DNA of 6,807 nt, from positions 1 to 6,807 of the forward strand of contig DATKEH010000240.1 of assembly GCA_035546355.1 (NCBI GenBank), in the 5' to 3' direction. The notes below the pieces were generated by a model that saw only the letters and a program-made list of their open reading frames with translations, was not told the origin of the DNA and made no database searches. Source of the DNA: DATKEH01 sp035546355. GTDB lineage: Bacteria; Acidobacteriota; Thermoanaerobaculia; Multivoradales; JAIOJS01. This document shows positions 1 to 5,334 of this stretch, one piece after another. A program made the translations under genes and the position numbers. Every line of letters begins with the position of its first letter. Position 1 is the first letter of the stretch.

Positions 1-353
1 CGCGGGTCGCCCACCTCAAGAAGCAGCTGGAGAACATCGCCCGCACCGTCGTCGACATCCGCGTCCACGCCGGCGACGCCGGCGAGGACGAGGTGCTGCG
101 CTTCGTGCAGGAGGAGGCGCTGCAGGACGAGCAGCTGGCGCAAAACATGTGGATGCGCGCCATCACCAGCTCCCCGCAGCTGCTCACCTACCACCTCGGC
201 TACCGCCAGGTGATGGGCCTGTACCAGGACGTGCGGGCGGCCGAGGGCGAGCGCTTCGTGCTGAAGCGCTTCATCGACGGCATGATGGAGCTCGGCCCGG
301 TACCGGTGCGGGAATACCGGCGGCGGATGCTGCCGCCCGCCGCCGGTCCCTGA
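1..353 (+). CDS. DUF885-family protein, C-terminal end (5' truncated by window edge)
   Basis: Reading from base 3, the frame is open from the window edge to a TGA at 351-353, giving 116 residues. The visible part is helical and charged, with an alternation such as PQLLTYHLGYRQVMGLYQDV followed by AEGERFVLKRFIDGMMELGPVPV and an arginine-rich end. That layout resembles the end of DUF885 proteins: a helix that ends the catalytic half, then a segment 'F-h-h-h-h-hh-G-xhP'. DUF885 proteins are often secreted or membrane-anchored and are thought to be metallopeptidase-like, but the metal-binding histidines would lie upstream and cannot be checked here. The gene converges on the TPR gene, with 66 bases between the two stops. 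No start or promoter is visible. The family call rests on remembered C-terminal features only, so it is moderate; that the frame is coding is much surer. Confidence 0.7.
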   Translation, partial: RVAHLKKQLENIARTVVDIRVHAGDAGEDEVLRFVQEEALQDEQLAQNMWMRAITSSPQLLTYHLGYRQVMGLYQDVRAAEGERFVLKRFIDGMMELGPVPVREYRRRMLPPAAGP

Positions 354-419
354 GATCCGGGCGGCCCGGCGGCGTAGCCGTCCGGTCCCTTGGCGGCCGC
401 CTCCGAGCCCGCGGCCTGC

Positions 420-2078
420 TCAGCCGCCGGCGAGGGCCTGCCGGGCGTGCGCCAGCCGCTCGGCCTGGACGCCGGCGTCGGCCTCGGCGCAGGTGTCGAG
501 CAGCGCCTGGTAGTGGCGGCGCGCCGCGTCCGCCCGGCCCAGCGCCTCGGCGGCGCGGCCAGCTCCCCACAGGGCGTTGACGCGGTTGGGGCTACGCTCG
601 AGGGCGGCCTCGTAGGCGGCCAGCGCCTCCTCGTGGCGACCCATCTCCAGCAGCATGTCGCCGAGCAGCTCGCGCGCCGGCAGCACCTCGCCGGGCGTCA
701 CCGGGTGCTTCTCGGTGCCCGCCTCCTTCTCGGCGGCCTGGCGCATCGTGGCGAGGGCCTCGTCGCGCCGGCCCTCCCCGTAGTCCAGCCACGCCTGGGC
801 GGCGAGGCGCTGGATCTCCACCTGATCGGCCCAGTAGCCGGAGGTCGCGGCGGCCTGGTCCCGCAGAGCCTCCATCCGGGCGAGGGCCGCGCGCGCCGCG
901 GCACCGTCGCCGCTGCGCGCCGCGCCCAGGGCGCGCGCGAAGTGGGTGATCGCCTCGACGGCCGGAAAACGGTCCCAGGGGAAGCCGGCCGGAGTGCGCG
1001 GCTTCAGCGCGGCCGCGTCGGCCCAGCGCTGCCGCTCCAGGGCGATGCGCGCCGGCACCGAGGCGAGGGTGTAGGCGGTCGCCAGGTGGGCGTGGTAGGG
1101 CTCCTCCAGCGCCGCCATGCGCGACGCGGCCTCACGCGCCGCGCCGTCCTGGCAGCGTTGGAGATGCGCGTAAGCCAGGTAGTCGAGGGCGTGCAGCTGG
1201 TGCATCGAGACGGCGCCGTCGATGCGGTGCTCGGCGGCGGCGGCCTCGGAGCGCGCGTTCCAGGCGATCGACTCGCTCCACAGGCCGCGGCGGGTGAAGA
1301 TGTGCGACGGCATGTGCAGTGCGTGCGGCACCTCGGGGGCGATCTCGCCGTAGCCGCGGGCCGCCTCGATCGCCTGCTCCGCCAGCGGCGGCCAGTCGTA
1401 GGCGTGGATGGTGTAGTGGTGCGCCCCGGGGTGGTCCGGCATCTTCGCCAGGATCCCCTCGGCGATGGCGCCGGCGCGCTTCTGCTTCTCGTAGCTCTTG
1501 TCGCTCGGGTCGGCGGTGCCGAGCAGCGTCACGGCATGCAGCGTGGCCGCCTCGGGGTCCTCCGGGAAGCGCTCGTGCACCTCCTCCCAGGCGGCGGCGA
1601 AGGCGGCGAGGTTGGGCCTCTCGTCCTTGCCCTGGCCGGGCGCGAAGTAGGCCGCCACGGCGTCGGCGTAGGCGCGCTCGCGCTCGGTGGTGGCCTTCTC
1701 CTGCGCCGCCGCGGCGAGCTGGTGCCCGCGCGCGAAGGCCTCGGCGCTCGGCGGGTCGGACCACAGCGGGTGGATGACGGTCATCGCCTGCCCCCAGGCG
1801 GCGAGCGAGCAGCCGGGGTCGGCGGCGGCCGCGGCGGCGAAGGCCGCGTGCGCGCCGTCGTAGGTCATGTGGTGCAGCAGCGCCAGGCCGCGCTCGAGGC
1901 TCGGCTGCGCGGCCGCGGCGCACGACGACGGGAAGGCCACGGTGCCGAGGCGGTCGCCGTAGCCGTCGCCGGCGGCGCCTTGCACTCCATGGTCGCCGTG
2001 GCCCTGCGCGAGCGCGATCGACGGCGACATCCCCGCTACCACCGCGACGACGAGCATCCACGAGAGTCGTGCGGACAT
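420..2078 (-). CDS. Secreted tetratricopeptide-repeat protein of unknown function
   Basis: This is a full-length 552-residue protein. Residues 1-24 form a signal peptide: basic start, hydrophobic core LVVAVVAG, cleavage likely after ALA at 22-24. The mature protein starts with a short His/Gly/Asp stretch (QGHGDHG). Residues 65-106 match the opening helices of a common TPR family (DPGCSLAAWGQAMT, 87-100). Two signature blocks follow: HHYTIHAYD at 220-228 and PHALHMPSHIF at 251-261, then GLWSESIAWN. Two ordinary TPR units occupy about 465-532 (LPARELLGDMLLEMGRHEEA and RVNALWGAGRAAEALGRADA). It probably acts in the periplasm or outside the cell as a binding scaffold; the partner is unknown. The start is supported by GAGGAGG seven bases upstream and a TATAGT box behind it. 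The gene stands alone, diverging from the exported protein at 2299. No frameshift or odd codon use is seen. No enzymatic function is proven for this family. Confidence 0.9.
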   Translation of the reverse strand: MSARLSWMLVVAVVAGMSPSIALAQGHGDHGVQGAAGDGYGDRLGTVAFPSSCAAAAQPSLERGLALLHHMTYDGAHAAFAAAAAADPGCSLAAWGQAMTVIHPLWSDPPSAEAFARGHQLAAAAQEKATTERERAYADAVAAYFAPGQGKDERPNLAAFAAAWEEVHERFPEDPEAATLHAVTLLGTADPSDKSYEKQKRAGAIAEGILAKMPDHPGAHHYTIHAYDWPPLAEQAIEAARGYGEIAPEVPHALHMPSHIFTRRGLWSESIAWNARSEAAAAEHRIDGAVSMHQLHALDYLAYAHLQRCQDGAAREAASRMAALEEPYHAHLATAYTLASVPARIALERQRWADAAALKPRTPAGFPWDRFPAVEAITHFARALGAARSGDGAAARAALARMEALRDQAAATSGYWADQVEIQRLAAQAWLDYGEGRRDEALATMRQAAEKEAGTEKHPVTPGEVLPARELLGDMLLEMGRHEEALAAYEAALERSPNRVNALWGAGRAAEALGRADAARRHYQALLDTCAEADAGVQAERLAHARQALAGG

Positions 2079-2085
2079 GGCGAGT

Positions 2086-2092
2086 CCTCCTC
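2086..2092 (-). promoter_or_regulatory. Shine-Dalgarno site of the TPR gene
   Basis: On the minus strand GAGGAGG lies seven bases before the ATG at 2078. It is a near-perfect anti-16S match and fixes the start codon, which is also immediately ahead of the signal peptide. Confidence 0.8.
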
Positions 2093-2108
2093 AGCAGTCC
2101 CCTCCACT

Positions 2109-2114
2109 ACTATA
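2109..2114 (-). promoter_or_regulatory. Probable -10 box for the TPR gene
   Basis: TATAGT on the minus strand matches the bacterial -10 consensus in five of six bases and is one of the few AT-rich spots in the gap. A transcript starting about seven bases downstream would have a leader of roughly 24 bases carrying the GAGGAGG site. No good -35 hexamer lies 17 bases upstream, so the promoter call is inferred from position and the -10 only. Confidence 0.45.
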
Positions 2115-2205
2115 CGACAAGCCGCCCGCGGCTCACCGGTGCTGCTCGGTTCGCGCCTCACACCGCGCTCGGCTCGGGATGATGGCGGCCCGCACGCTCC
2201 CGGGG

Positions 2206-2211
2206 TACTCT
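2206..2211 (+). promoter_or_regulatory. Probable -10 box (TAnnnT) for the exported protein gene
   Basis: TACTCT sits 12 bases before an in-frame ATG at 2224 and 87 bases before the preferred ATG at 2299. Two similar boxes precede other plus-strand starts in this window, which strengthens it. Transcription would start around 2218-2224. That allows either a leaderless message from 2224 or a leader of about 80 bases carrying the GGAGA site used for 2299. No clear -35 is visible. Confidence 0.4.
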
Positions 2212-2298
2212 GGCGGCGGGCCGATGGATGACCTGATCGAGGCCGCCGCCGCGGGAGAGCCTCCGGCGGCCTCGCCCCCGACTGCGGAGACGACCGCC

Positions 2299-3012
2299 AT
2301 GGGATTCCCGCAGCGCACTCGACTCCGGACCGCCGCCCTGCTGGCGGCCGCCGCTTTGCTGGCGGCCGCCGCCGCGGCGCCGGGCGACGCCGCTCCCCCG
2401 CCCGAGTGGTTCCTCGAGCACAACGACTTCATGGCCCGCGACGGCGGCGTCTTCCACACCGACAACTCCCCCTACCGCTCGGACGCCGAGCCGTGGGAGG
2501 CGTACGGGCTGGCGTGGGATAAGGGCCCCAGCAGTCAGACGCTGCGCGGCCGGCTGTTCGGGCTGCGCGACGGCGAGGACGCCAGCACCTTCTGGGAGTT
2601 CTTCGTCTTCTGGCACCCGGTCGAGGGCGAGGCCTACGTCTACCAGGTGGGCGGCGACGGCACCCTCGGAATCGGGGTGATGGAGCCGCCGGCGGCCGAC
2701 GGCACCCAGCGCACCGAGCAGACGTTCTACAACCTCGACGGCAGCTCGGCGCGCATCGCCCACGTGGCGCGCAATCACGGCGACACTCACGAGGCGCGGT
2801 CGCTGAGCTGGGTCGATGGGGCCTGGGAGACCCGCCGCGCCTACGTCTGGCGCCCGGTGACGAGCATCCGAGGACCAAGCCCAGGCTCGCCCGGCGCCGG
2901 AGCCGCCGCCGCCGGAGGCGGACCCGCCGGGGGGCCTCCAGGGCGCCGAGACGCGGTAGATTGCCGCGCATGCAGCCAGCACGGGAGCCGGCCGGCGACG
3001 CCTGGCGGGTAG
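2299..3012 (+). CDS. Exported protein of unknown function, probably with a run-on C-terminus
   Basis: The frame from ATG 2299 encodes 237 residues. Residues 1-31 are a signal peptide: arginines at 6, 8 and 10, then an Ala/Leu core, with cleavage near GDA. The mature part is rich in aromatic residues and looks beta-rich: WFLEHNDFMARDGGVF, then AYGLAWDKG, RLFGLRDGED, FWEFFVFWHPVEGEAYVYQV and a segment ending RRAYVWRP. This resembles small secreted proteins of unknown function that end shortly after a 'RRxYxW' strand; the resemblance is from memory. Start choice: GGAGA eight bases upstream, and the signal peptide begins there. An in-frame ATG at 2224 would add 25 residues ahead of the signal. 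After about residue 187 the product becomes a Gly/Pro/Ala-rich tail with codons such as CGA, GGA and CCA that real genes here avoid. It overlaps the AraC start by 43 bases. An out-of-frame TGA at 2858-2860 suggests a one-base indel removed the original stop. Confidence 0.75.
   Translation: MGFPQRTRLRTAALLAAAALLAAAAAAPGDAAPPPEWFLEHNDFMARDGGVFHTDNSPYRSDAEPWEAYGLAWDKGPSSQTLRGRLFGLRDGEDASTFWEFFVFWHPVEGEAYVYQVGGDGTLGIGVMEPPAADGTQRTEQTFYNLDGSSARIAHVARNHGDTHEARSLSWVDGAWETRRAYVWRPVTSIRGPSPGSPGAGAAAAGGGPAGGPPGRRDAVDCRACSQHGSRPATPGG
2339..2371 (+). repeat. Two-copy direct repeat inside the signal peptide
   Basis: TGCTGGCGGCCGCCG occurs at 2339-2353 and again at 2357-2371, an 18-base period that encodes the repeated Leu-Leu-Ala-Ala-Ala-Ala core of the signal peptide. 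It is likely an in-frame slippage or duplication that lengthened the hydrophobic segment by six residues. Confidence 0.7.
2914..2939 (+). terminator. GC-rich hairpin behind the putative lost stop
   Basis: GGAGGC at 2914-2919 pairs with GCCTCC at 2934-2939, with a further CCC/GGG pairing inside. There is no T-run after it, so it is not a classical intrinsic terminator. Its place between the out-of-frame TGA (2858) and the AraC start fits a former intergenic region. It lies within the run-on reading frame of the exported protein. Confidence 0.25.
2957..2962 (+). promoter_or_regulatory. Probable -10 box for the AraC-type gene (leaderless)
   Basis: TAGATT lies seven bases before ATG 2970. No Shine-Dalgarno-like sequence precedes this ATG. 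With the usual spacing from -10 to transcript start, the message would begin at or next to the ATG, so translation would be leaderless. The second T of the box could also be read as part of a TTG start at 2961, but that codon adds only three residues. Confidence 0.45.
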
Positions 3013-3878
3013 TCGAGCAGAGCGCCGCGACGCCGGTGGGCAGCTGGCGGATGGTGCTCGCCATGCCCTCCGGGCCCCTCGCCGAGCGCGTCGAGGCGGT
3101 GTGGAGCTCGGAGGGCAGCGACTGCTTCGCCGAGGAGGAGATCCTCCCCCGCTCGCGCACCGAGGTGCTGTTCTGCCTCGGTGACCGGCACTGGCTGCGC
3201 GACCGCCAGGATCGGCGTCGCGATCGTGCCTTCGACACCAGCTTCGTCTCCGGCCTGCAGCGCCGCCCCCTGCACGTGGTGTCGCCGCCGACCACCGCCA
3301 TGTCCGGGGTGCGGCTGCGCCCGGCGGGGGTGGCCCCCTTCCTGCGCGACCTGCCGCAGGTCATCGCGGGGTCGGTCGTCGAGCTCGACGGCATCCTGGG
3401 GCCCGAGGTCGAGACGCTGCGGGAGCAGATCGCCTCGACCCGCGACCTGCGCCGCCGCACCCTGCTGCTGGCGGCGGCGGTGGCCCGCCACCTCGACCCC
3501 ACGCCGGCGCCCTGCGTCGCGGTGCGTTTCGTCCTCTCCATGCTCCACGCCAGCCGTGGCGCGGCGTCCATCCGCGAGCTGGTGCGGGCCACCGGCTTCT
3601 CCCACCGCTGGGTGACCGAGCGCTTTCGCGCCGAGATCGGGCTGGCGCCCAAGGCGTACGCGCGCCTGGTGCGCTTCGAGTCCGCCTTCGAGCGCTTGTG
3701 CGCCCTCGAGGGCGTTCACTGGGCGGAGTTCGCCCTCGACTGCGGCTACTACGACCAAGCCCACCTGGTACGCGAGTTTCGCGAGCTGGCCGGCGCCACG
3801 CCCGGCGAGGTCTTCCGCCGCCGAGCCCCCGACGGCCTCGGCCTGCTCGACGAGGAGACGGCGGCCCGGCTGGCCTGA
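2970..3878 (+). CDS. AraC/XylS-family transcriptional regulator with DUF6597-like sensor domain
   Basis: A 302-residue DNA-binding regulator. The C-terminal third has both helix-turn-helix units of the AraC family. The first is around 201-222 (SIRELVRATGFSHRWVTERF). The second is around 251-281, with the canonical pattern A-x-D-C-G-Y-Y-D-Q-A-H-x-x-R-E-F followed by G-A-T-P-G-E. The N-terminal 170 residues resemble the DUF6597 domain of AraC-like regulators: an RP/LP strand-rich opening (ILPRSRTEVLFCLGD), then FVSGLQRRPLHVVSP, GVRLRPAGVAPFL and DLPQVIAGSVVELD. This domain presumably senses a small ligand, which cannot be named. The ATG at 2970 is chosen because of the TAGATT box seven bases before it. 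The gene ends in TGA, convergent with the DUF4287-DUF5655 pseudogene. Its targets are unknown; nearby candidates are the exported protein upstream and the divergent genes around 4480-4660, but no operator can be assigned. Confidence 0.92.
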   Translation: MQPAREPAGDAWRVVEQSAATPVGSWRMVLAMPSGPLAERVEAVWSSEGSDCFAEEEILPRSRTEVLFCLGDRHWLRDRQDRRRDRAFDTSFVSGLQRRPLHVVSPPTTAMSGVRLRPAGVAPFLRDLPQVIAGSVVELDGILGPEVETLREQIASTRDLRRRTLLLAAAVARHLDPTPAPCVAVRFVLSMLHASRGAASIRELVRATGFSHRWVTERFRAEIGLAPKAYARLVRFESAFERLCALEGVHWAEFALDCGYYDQAHLVREFRELAGATPGEVFRRRAPDGLGLLDEETAARLA

Positions 3879-3895
3879 GGGCAAGGCGAGGCGCT

Positions 3896-3909
3896 CGGCC
3901 GCGAGGCCG
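3896..3909. terminator. Small GC hairpin between convergent genes
   Basis: CGGCC and GGCCG flank a GCGA tetraloop of the stable GNRA type. The hairpin lies in the 41-base gap between two facing stops (3878 and 3920), a natural place for a shared terminator. The stem is only five base pairs and no T-run follows on either strand, so the call is tentative. Confidence 0.3.
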
Positions 3910-3919
3910 CCCGCCGCCT

Positions 3920-4477
3920 CTACGCTCGCTCGTACGCCTGGCGGAGCCAGCCGAGCAGCGCGTCGTCGACCTCCGCCGCCGCCTCCACGCGGACGCGGTG
4001 GGTGACCATCGCGTTGAAGCTCCCCGACGGCTCCAGGCGGCCCAACGGCTCCACCCCGGGCAGCTGGATGCCGACGTCGACCCGGGTCGCCGTCGACGGC
4101 TGGACGAGGGCGAACTGCTTGCTGCGGCGCAGGCTGACGTAGGTCTTCTTGGGCGCCAGCTCGACATCGGGACCGAGCGACGCCACCGCCGCGGCGATGG
4201 CGTCGTAGATCGGGCGCAGCGCGGCCGTGCGGCCGGCGTACTGGGCGCTCACCAGATCCTCGCCGGCGGTCGCGGCCGGGGTCAGCGCCGTGCTCGCCAC
4301 CAGGTTGGCGTAGCCATGCCCCATGCCGTGCTCGCCCTTGAGCCAGCGCACGATCTCGCCGTGTCACTCGAGGCCGCGCGAGCGCACCTCGGCCACCCAG
4401 CGGTCGAGGGAGCGCCCCGTCTTCTCCTCGAGGTTGCGCACCATCGTCTGCACCATCTCGTCCGGGCTCTTGGCCAT
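3920..4477 (-). pseudogene. DUF4287-DUF5655 protein gene interrupted by in-frame TGA
   Basis: One frame of 185 sense codons plus a TAG stop runs from ATG 4477 to 3920, broken only by TGA at 4364-4366 (codon 38). Residues 1-37 (MAKSPDEMVQTMVRNLEEKT and onward to SRGLE) and residues 39 on (HGEIVRWLKGEHGMGHGYAN) are the two halves of one DUF4287 domain. The rest, from about residue 85, is DUF5655: LRPIYDAI, APKKTYVSLRRSKQFALVQP, RVDVGIQLPG, SFNAMVTHRVRV, LLGWLRQAYERA. Homologues have lysine, arginine or threonine at the stop position, so a CGA-to-TGA change is the simplest origin. GAGGAGG seven bases before ATG 4477 is intact. A GTG at 4351 has no ribosome site and would cut the domain. Five genes here end in TGA, so TGA is a true stop. 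The protein function is unknown; such proteins are small and cytoplasmic. The rest of the frame is undamaged, so the mutation is recent, or is a sequencing error. Confidence 0.85.
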
Positions 4478-4483
4478 CGGCGT

Positions 4484-4490
4484 CCTCCTC
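4484..4490 (-). promoter_or_regulatory. Shine-Dalgarno site of the DUF4287-DUF5655 gene
   Basis: GAGGAGG on the minus strand is six bases from ATG 4477. It proves that 4477, upstream of the premature TGA, is the original start rather than any codon after the TGA. Confidence 0.75.
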
Positions 4491-4555
4491 GTGTGTCTCC
4501 GGCCGACCGCCCGGGCGGCCGGTGCGGCCAGTCTGCCATCGTCGCGGGCGGCGTG

Positions 4556-4593
4556 ATTGGACGGCATCGACCAGGCGGTCGATTTCGTCCAAT
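4556..4593. promoter_or_regulatory. Nested perfect inverted repeat in a divergent intergenic region
   Basis: Outer arms ATTGGACG (4556-4563) and CGTCCAAT (4586-4593) are exact complements. Inside them ATCGACC (4566-4572) and GGTCGAT (4577-4583) are also exact complements around a four-base centre AGGC. Only GC versus TT (4564-4565, 4584-4585) is unpaired. This gives 15 complementary pairs over 38 bases with a dyad at 4574/4575. It lies between the starts of the DUF4287-DUF5655 gene and the DUF1761 gene, 64 bases before the latter, and a weak -35-like TTGGAC overlaps the left arm. It could be an operator for a dimeric or tetrameric regulator, or an RNA hairpin in the DUF1761 leader. No T-run follows, so a terminator is unlikely. 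Confidence 0.55.
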
Positions 4594-4640
4594 ACCGCAT
4601 CGTTTCGGGGTGCGAGATTGCCCGCGAACCACACCACCCG

Positions 4641-4648
4641 AAGGAGGT
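4641..4648 (+). promoter_or_regulatory. Consensus Shine-Dalgarno site of the DUF1761 gene
   Basis: AAGGAGGT is a complete match to the 16S rRNA 3' end, nine bases before ATG 4658. It is the strongest ribosome site in the window and contrasts with the AraC and restriction genes, which have none. High expression or translation control of this gene is plausible. Confidence 0.85.
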
Positions 4649-4657
4649 CCACGAGAC

Positions 4658-5068
4658 ATGGAATCGCCACTGTTCCTGCCGCCCGTCTTCGCCACCCTCG
4701 TCGCCGCCCTGGGCACGTTCCTGCTCGGCGGGCTCTGGTACGGCCCGCTCTTCGGCAAGGCCTGGCAGCGCCAGGTGGGCCTCTCCGACGAGCAGATGCG
4801 CTCGGCCAACATGGCGAGGACGTTCGGGATGTCCTTCGTCCTCGCCTTCGTCGCGGCGTGGGTGTTCGGGATGTTCCTGGGGCCGGACCCTGCTCCCTCG
4901 TTCGCCATCGGCGTCGGCGTGCTCGCCGGCCTCTGCTGGGTCGGCGCCTCGTTCGCCATCAACGACCTGTTCGAGCAGCGCAGCTTCCGCCTGTGGGCGA
5001 TCAACGCCGGCTACCACACGCTCGCCTTCACGCTCTACGGCGCGGTCTACGGGCTGTGGCCCTCTTGA
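4658..5068 (+). CDS. DUF1761-family integral membrane protein
   Basis: A complete 136-residue protein with four predicted transmembrane helices at about 8-30, 55-75, 81-102 and 112-134. The family's signature lies after helix 1: FLLGGLWYGPLFGKAWQRQV, then GLSDEQM. The end of helix 3 runs into AINDLFEQRSFRLWAINAGY, also typical of DUF1761. The length agrees with the family's usual 130-150 residues. It resides in the inner membrane; the biochemical role of DUF1761 proteins is not established. The start is fixed by the AAGGAGGT site. The gene is transcribed alone, diverging from the broken DUF4287-DUF5655 gene and converging on the TetR fragment. The palindrome at 4556-4593 lies in its upstream region and may control it. 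Codon use is uniform and no damage is seen. Confidence 0.9.
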   Translation: MESPLFLPPVFATLVAALGTFLLGGLWYGPLFGKAWQRQVGLSDEQMRSANMARTFGMSFVLAFVAAWVFGMFLGPDPAPSFAIGVGVLAGLCWVGASFAINDLFEQRSFRLWAINAGYHTLAFTLYGAVYGLWPS

Positions 5069-5096
5069 AAGGGAGCGGAGGGCCGCCGGCACGAAG

Positions 5097-5290
5097 CTAC
5101 CGATGCTGCGAATCCGCGTCACGAGCGATCTCCTCTCTCGAGGGCGAAGCGGCCGCCGCCACGGACGCTTCGAGGTACGCCGCAACCCGGCGACAGCGGC
5201 GTCGAAGGGGGCGATGGAGCGGCGCGCCCGCGCCTGCATGACGCCGCCCTCCATCACCGCGAGCGCCAGCTCCGCGACCTCGCGGACGTC
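5097..5290 (-). pseudogene. C-terminal fragment of a TetR-type regulator, truncated and frameshifted
   Basis: Two minus-strand frames join into one TetR-like C-terminus. From 5290 the first frame reads DVREVAELALAVMEGGVMQA, then RARRSIAPFDAAVAGLR to 5180. The second reads YLEASVAAAASPSREEIARD and ends at TAG 5097-5099. The 'ALAVMEGGVMQARA...FDAAVAxLRxYL' layout is the last two helices of many TetR ligand-binding domains. Codons CGG (5180-5182) and TAC (5175-5177) are separated by two bases, so one base is missing at about 5178-5179. A TGA at 5291-5293 lies directly upstream in frame, and no DNA-binding domain or start exists: the remaining 45 bases lead to the restriction gene's promoter and start. 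About two thirds of the gene is absent. It cannot make a functional repressor. The loss is probably tied to arrival of the neighbouring restriction gene. Confidence 0.6.
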
Positions 5291-5319
5291 TCAACCCAAC
5301 CAGCACCCACGCCCGGCGA

Positions 5320-5325
5320 TACACT
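5320..5325 (+). promoter_or_regulatory. Probable -10 box for the restriction gene remnant (leaderless)
   Basis: TACACT lies nine bases before ATG 5335, with no Shine-Dalgarno site between them. It has the same arrangement as the TAGATT box before the AraC gene. The remnant may still be transcribed. No -35 match is visible. Confidence 0.45.
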
Positions 5326-5334
5326 GGCGCCTCC

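Noticed and set aside
354..419. GGCGGCC (360-366) and GGCCGCC (395-401) as a terminator between the first two convergent genes
   Set aside because: The loop is 28 bases, there is no T-run, and such GC repeats are expected by chance in this composition.
390..2231. Long plus-strand open frame (613 codons) opposite the TPR gene
   Set aside because: It is the antisense shadow of a GC-rich gene: composition is Arg/Gly/Ala with no domain, and the minus strand has a signal peptide, ribosome site and known motifs.
3920..4351. Treating GTG 4351 as the start of a complete 143-residue protein
   Set aside because: It has no ribosome site, begins inside the DUF4287 domain, and the true start with GAGGAGG is at 4477.
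4364..4366. Selenocysteine or altered genetic code at the TGA in the DUF4287-DUF5655 gene
   Set aside because: Only four-base-pair hairpins can be drawn just downstream, not a bacterial SECIS-like stem. The residue is not a cysteine site in the family, and five genes here end in TGA.
4499..4522. CCGGCCG and CGGCCGG arms around CCGCCCGGGCGG near the DUF4287-DUF5655 start
   Set aside because: Several overlapping pairings are possible and all are pure GC, so it is not distinguishable from background. The AT-containing palindrome at 4556-4593 is the stronger signal.
4571..4582. CCAGGCGGTCGA repeated at 6409-6420
   Set aside because: The second copy is within a conserved coding stretch (EEEVDRLAKG) of the aminotransferase. 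The match is short and not flanked by further similarity.
2841..4670. Minus-strand open frame of 609 codons across the AraC region
   Set aside because: Low-complexity Arg/Gly/Ala product opposite a clear AraC gene. It spans convergent and divergent gene borders, so it is a shadow.
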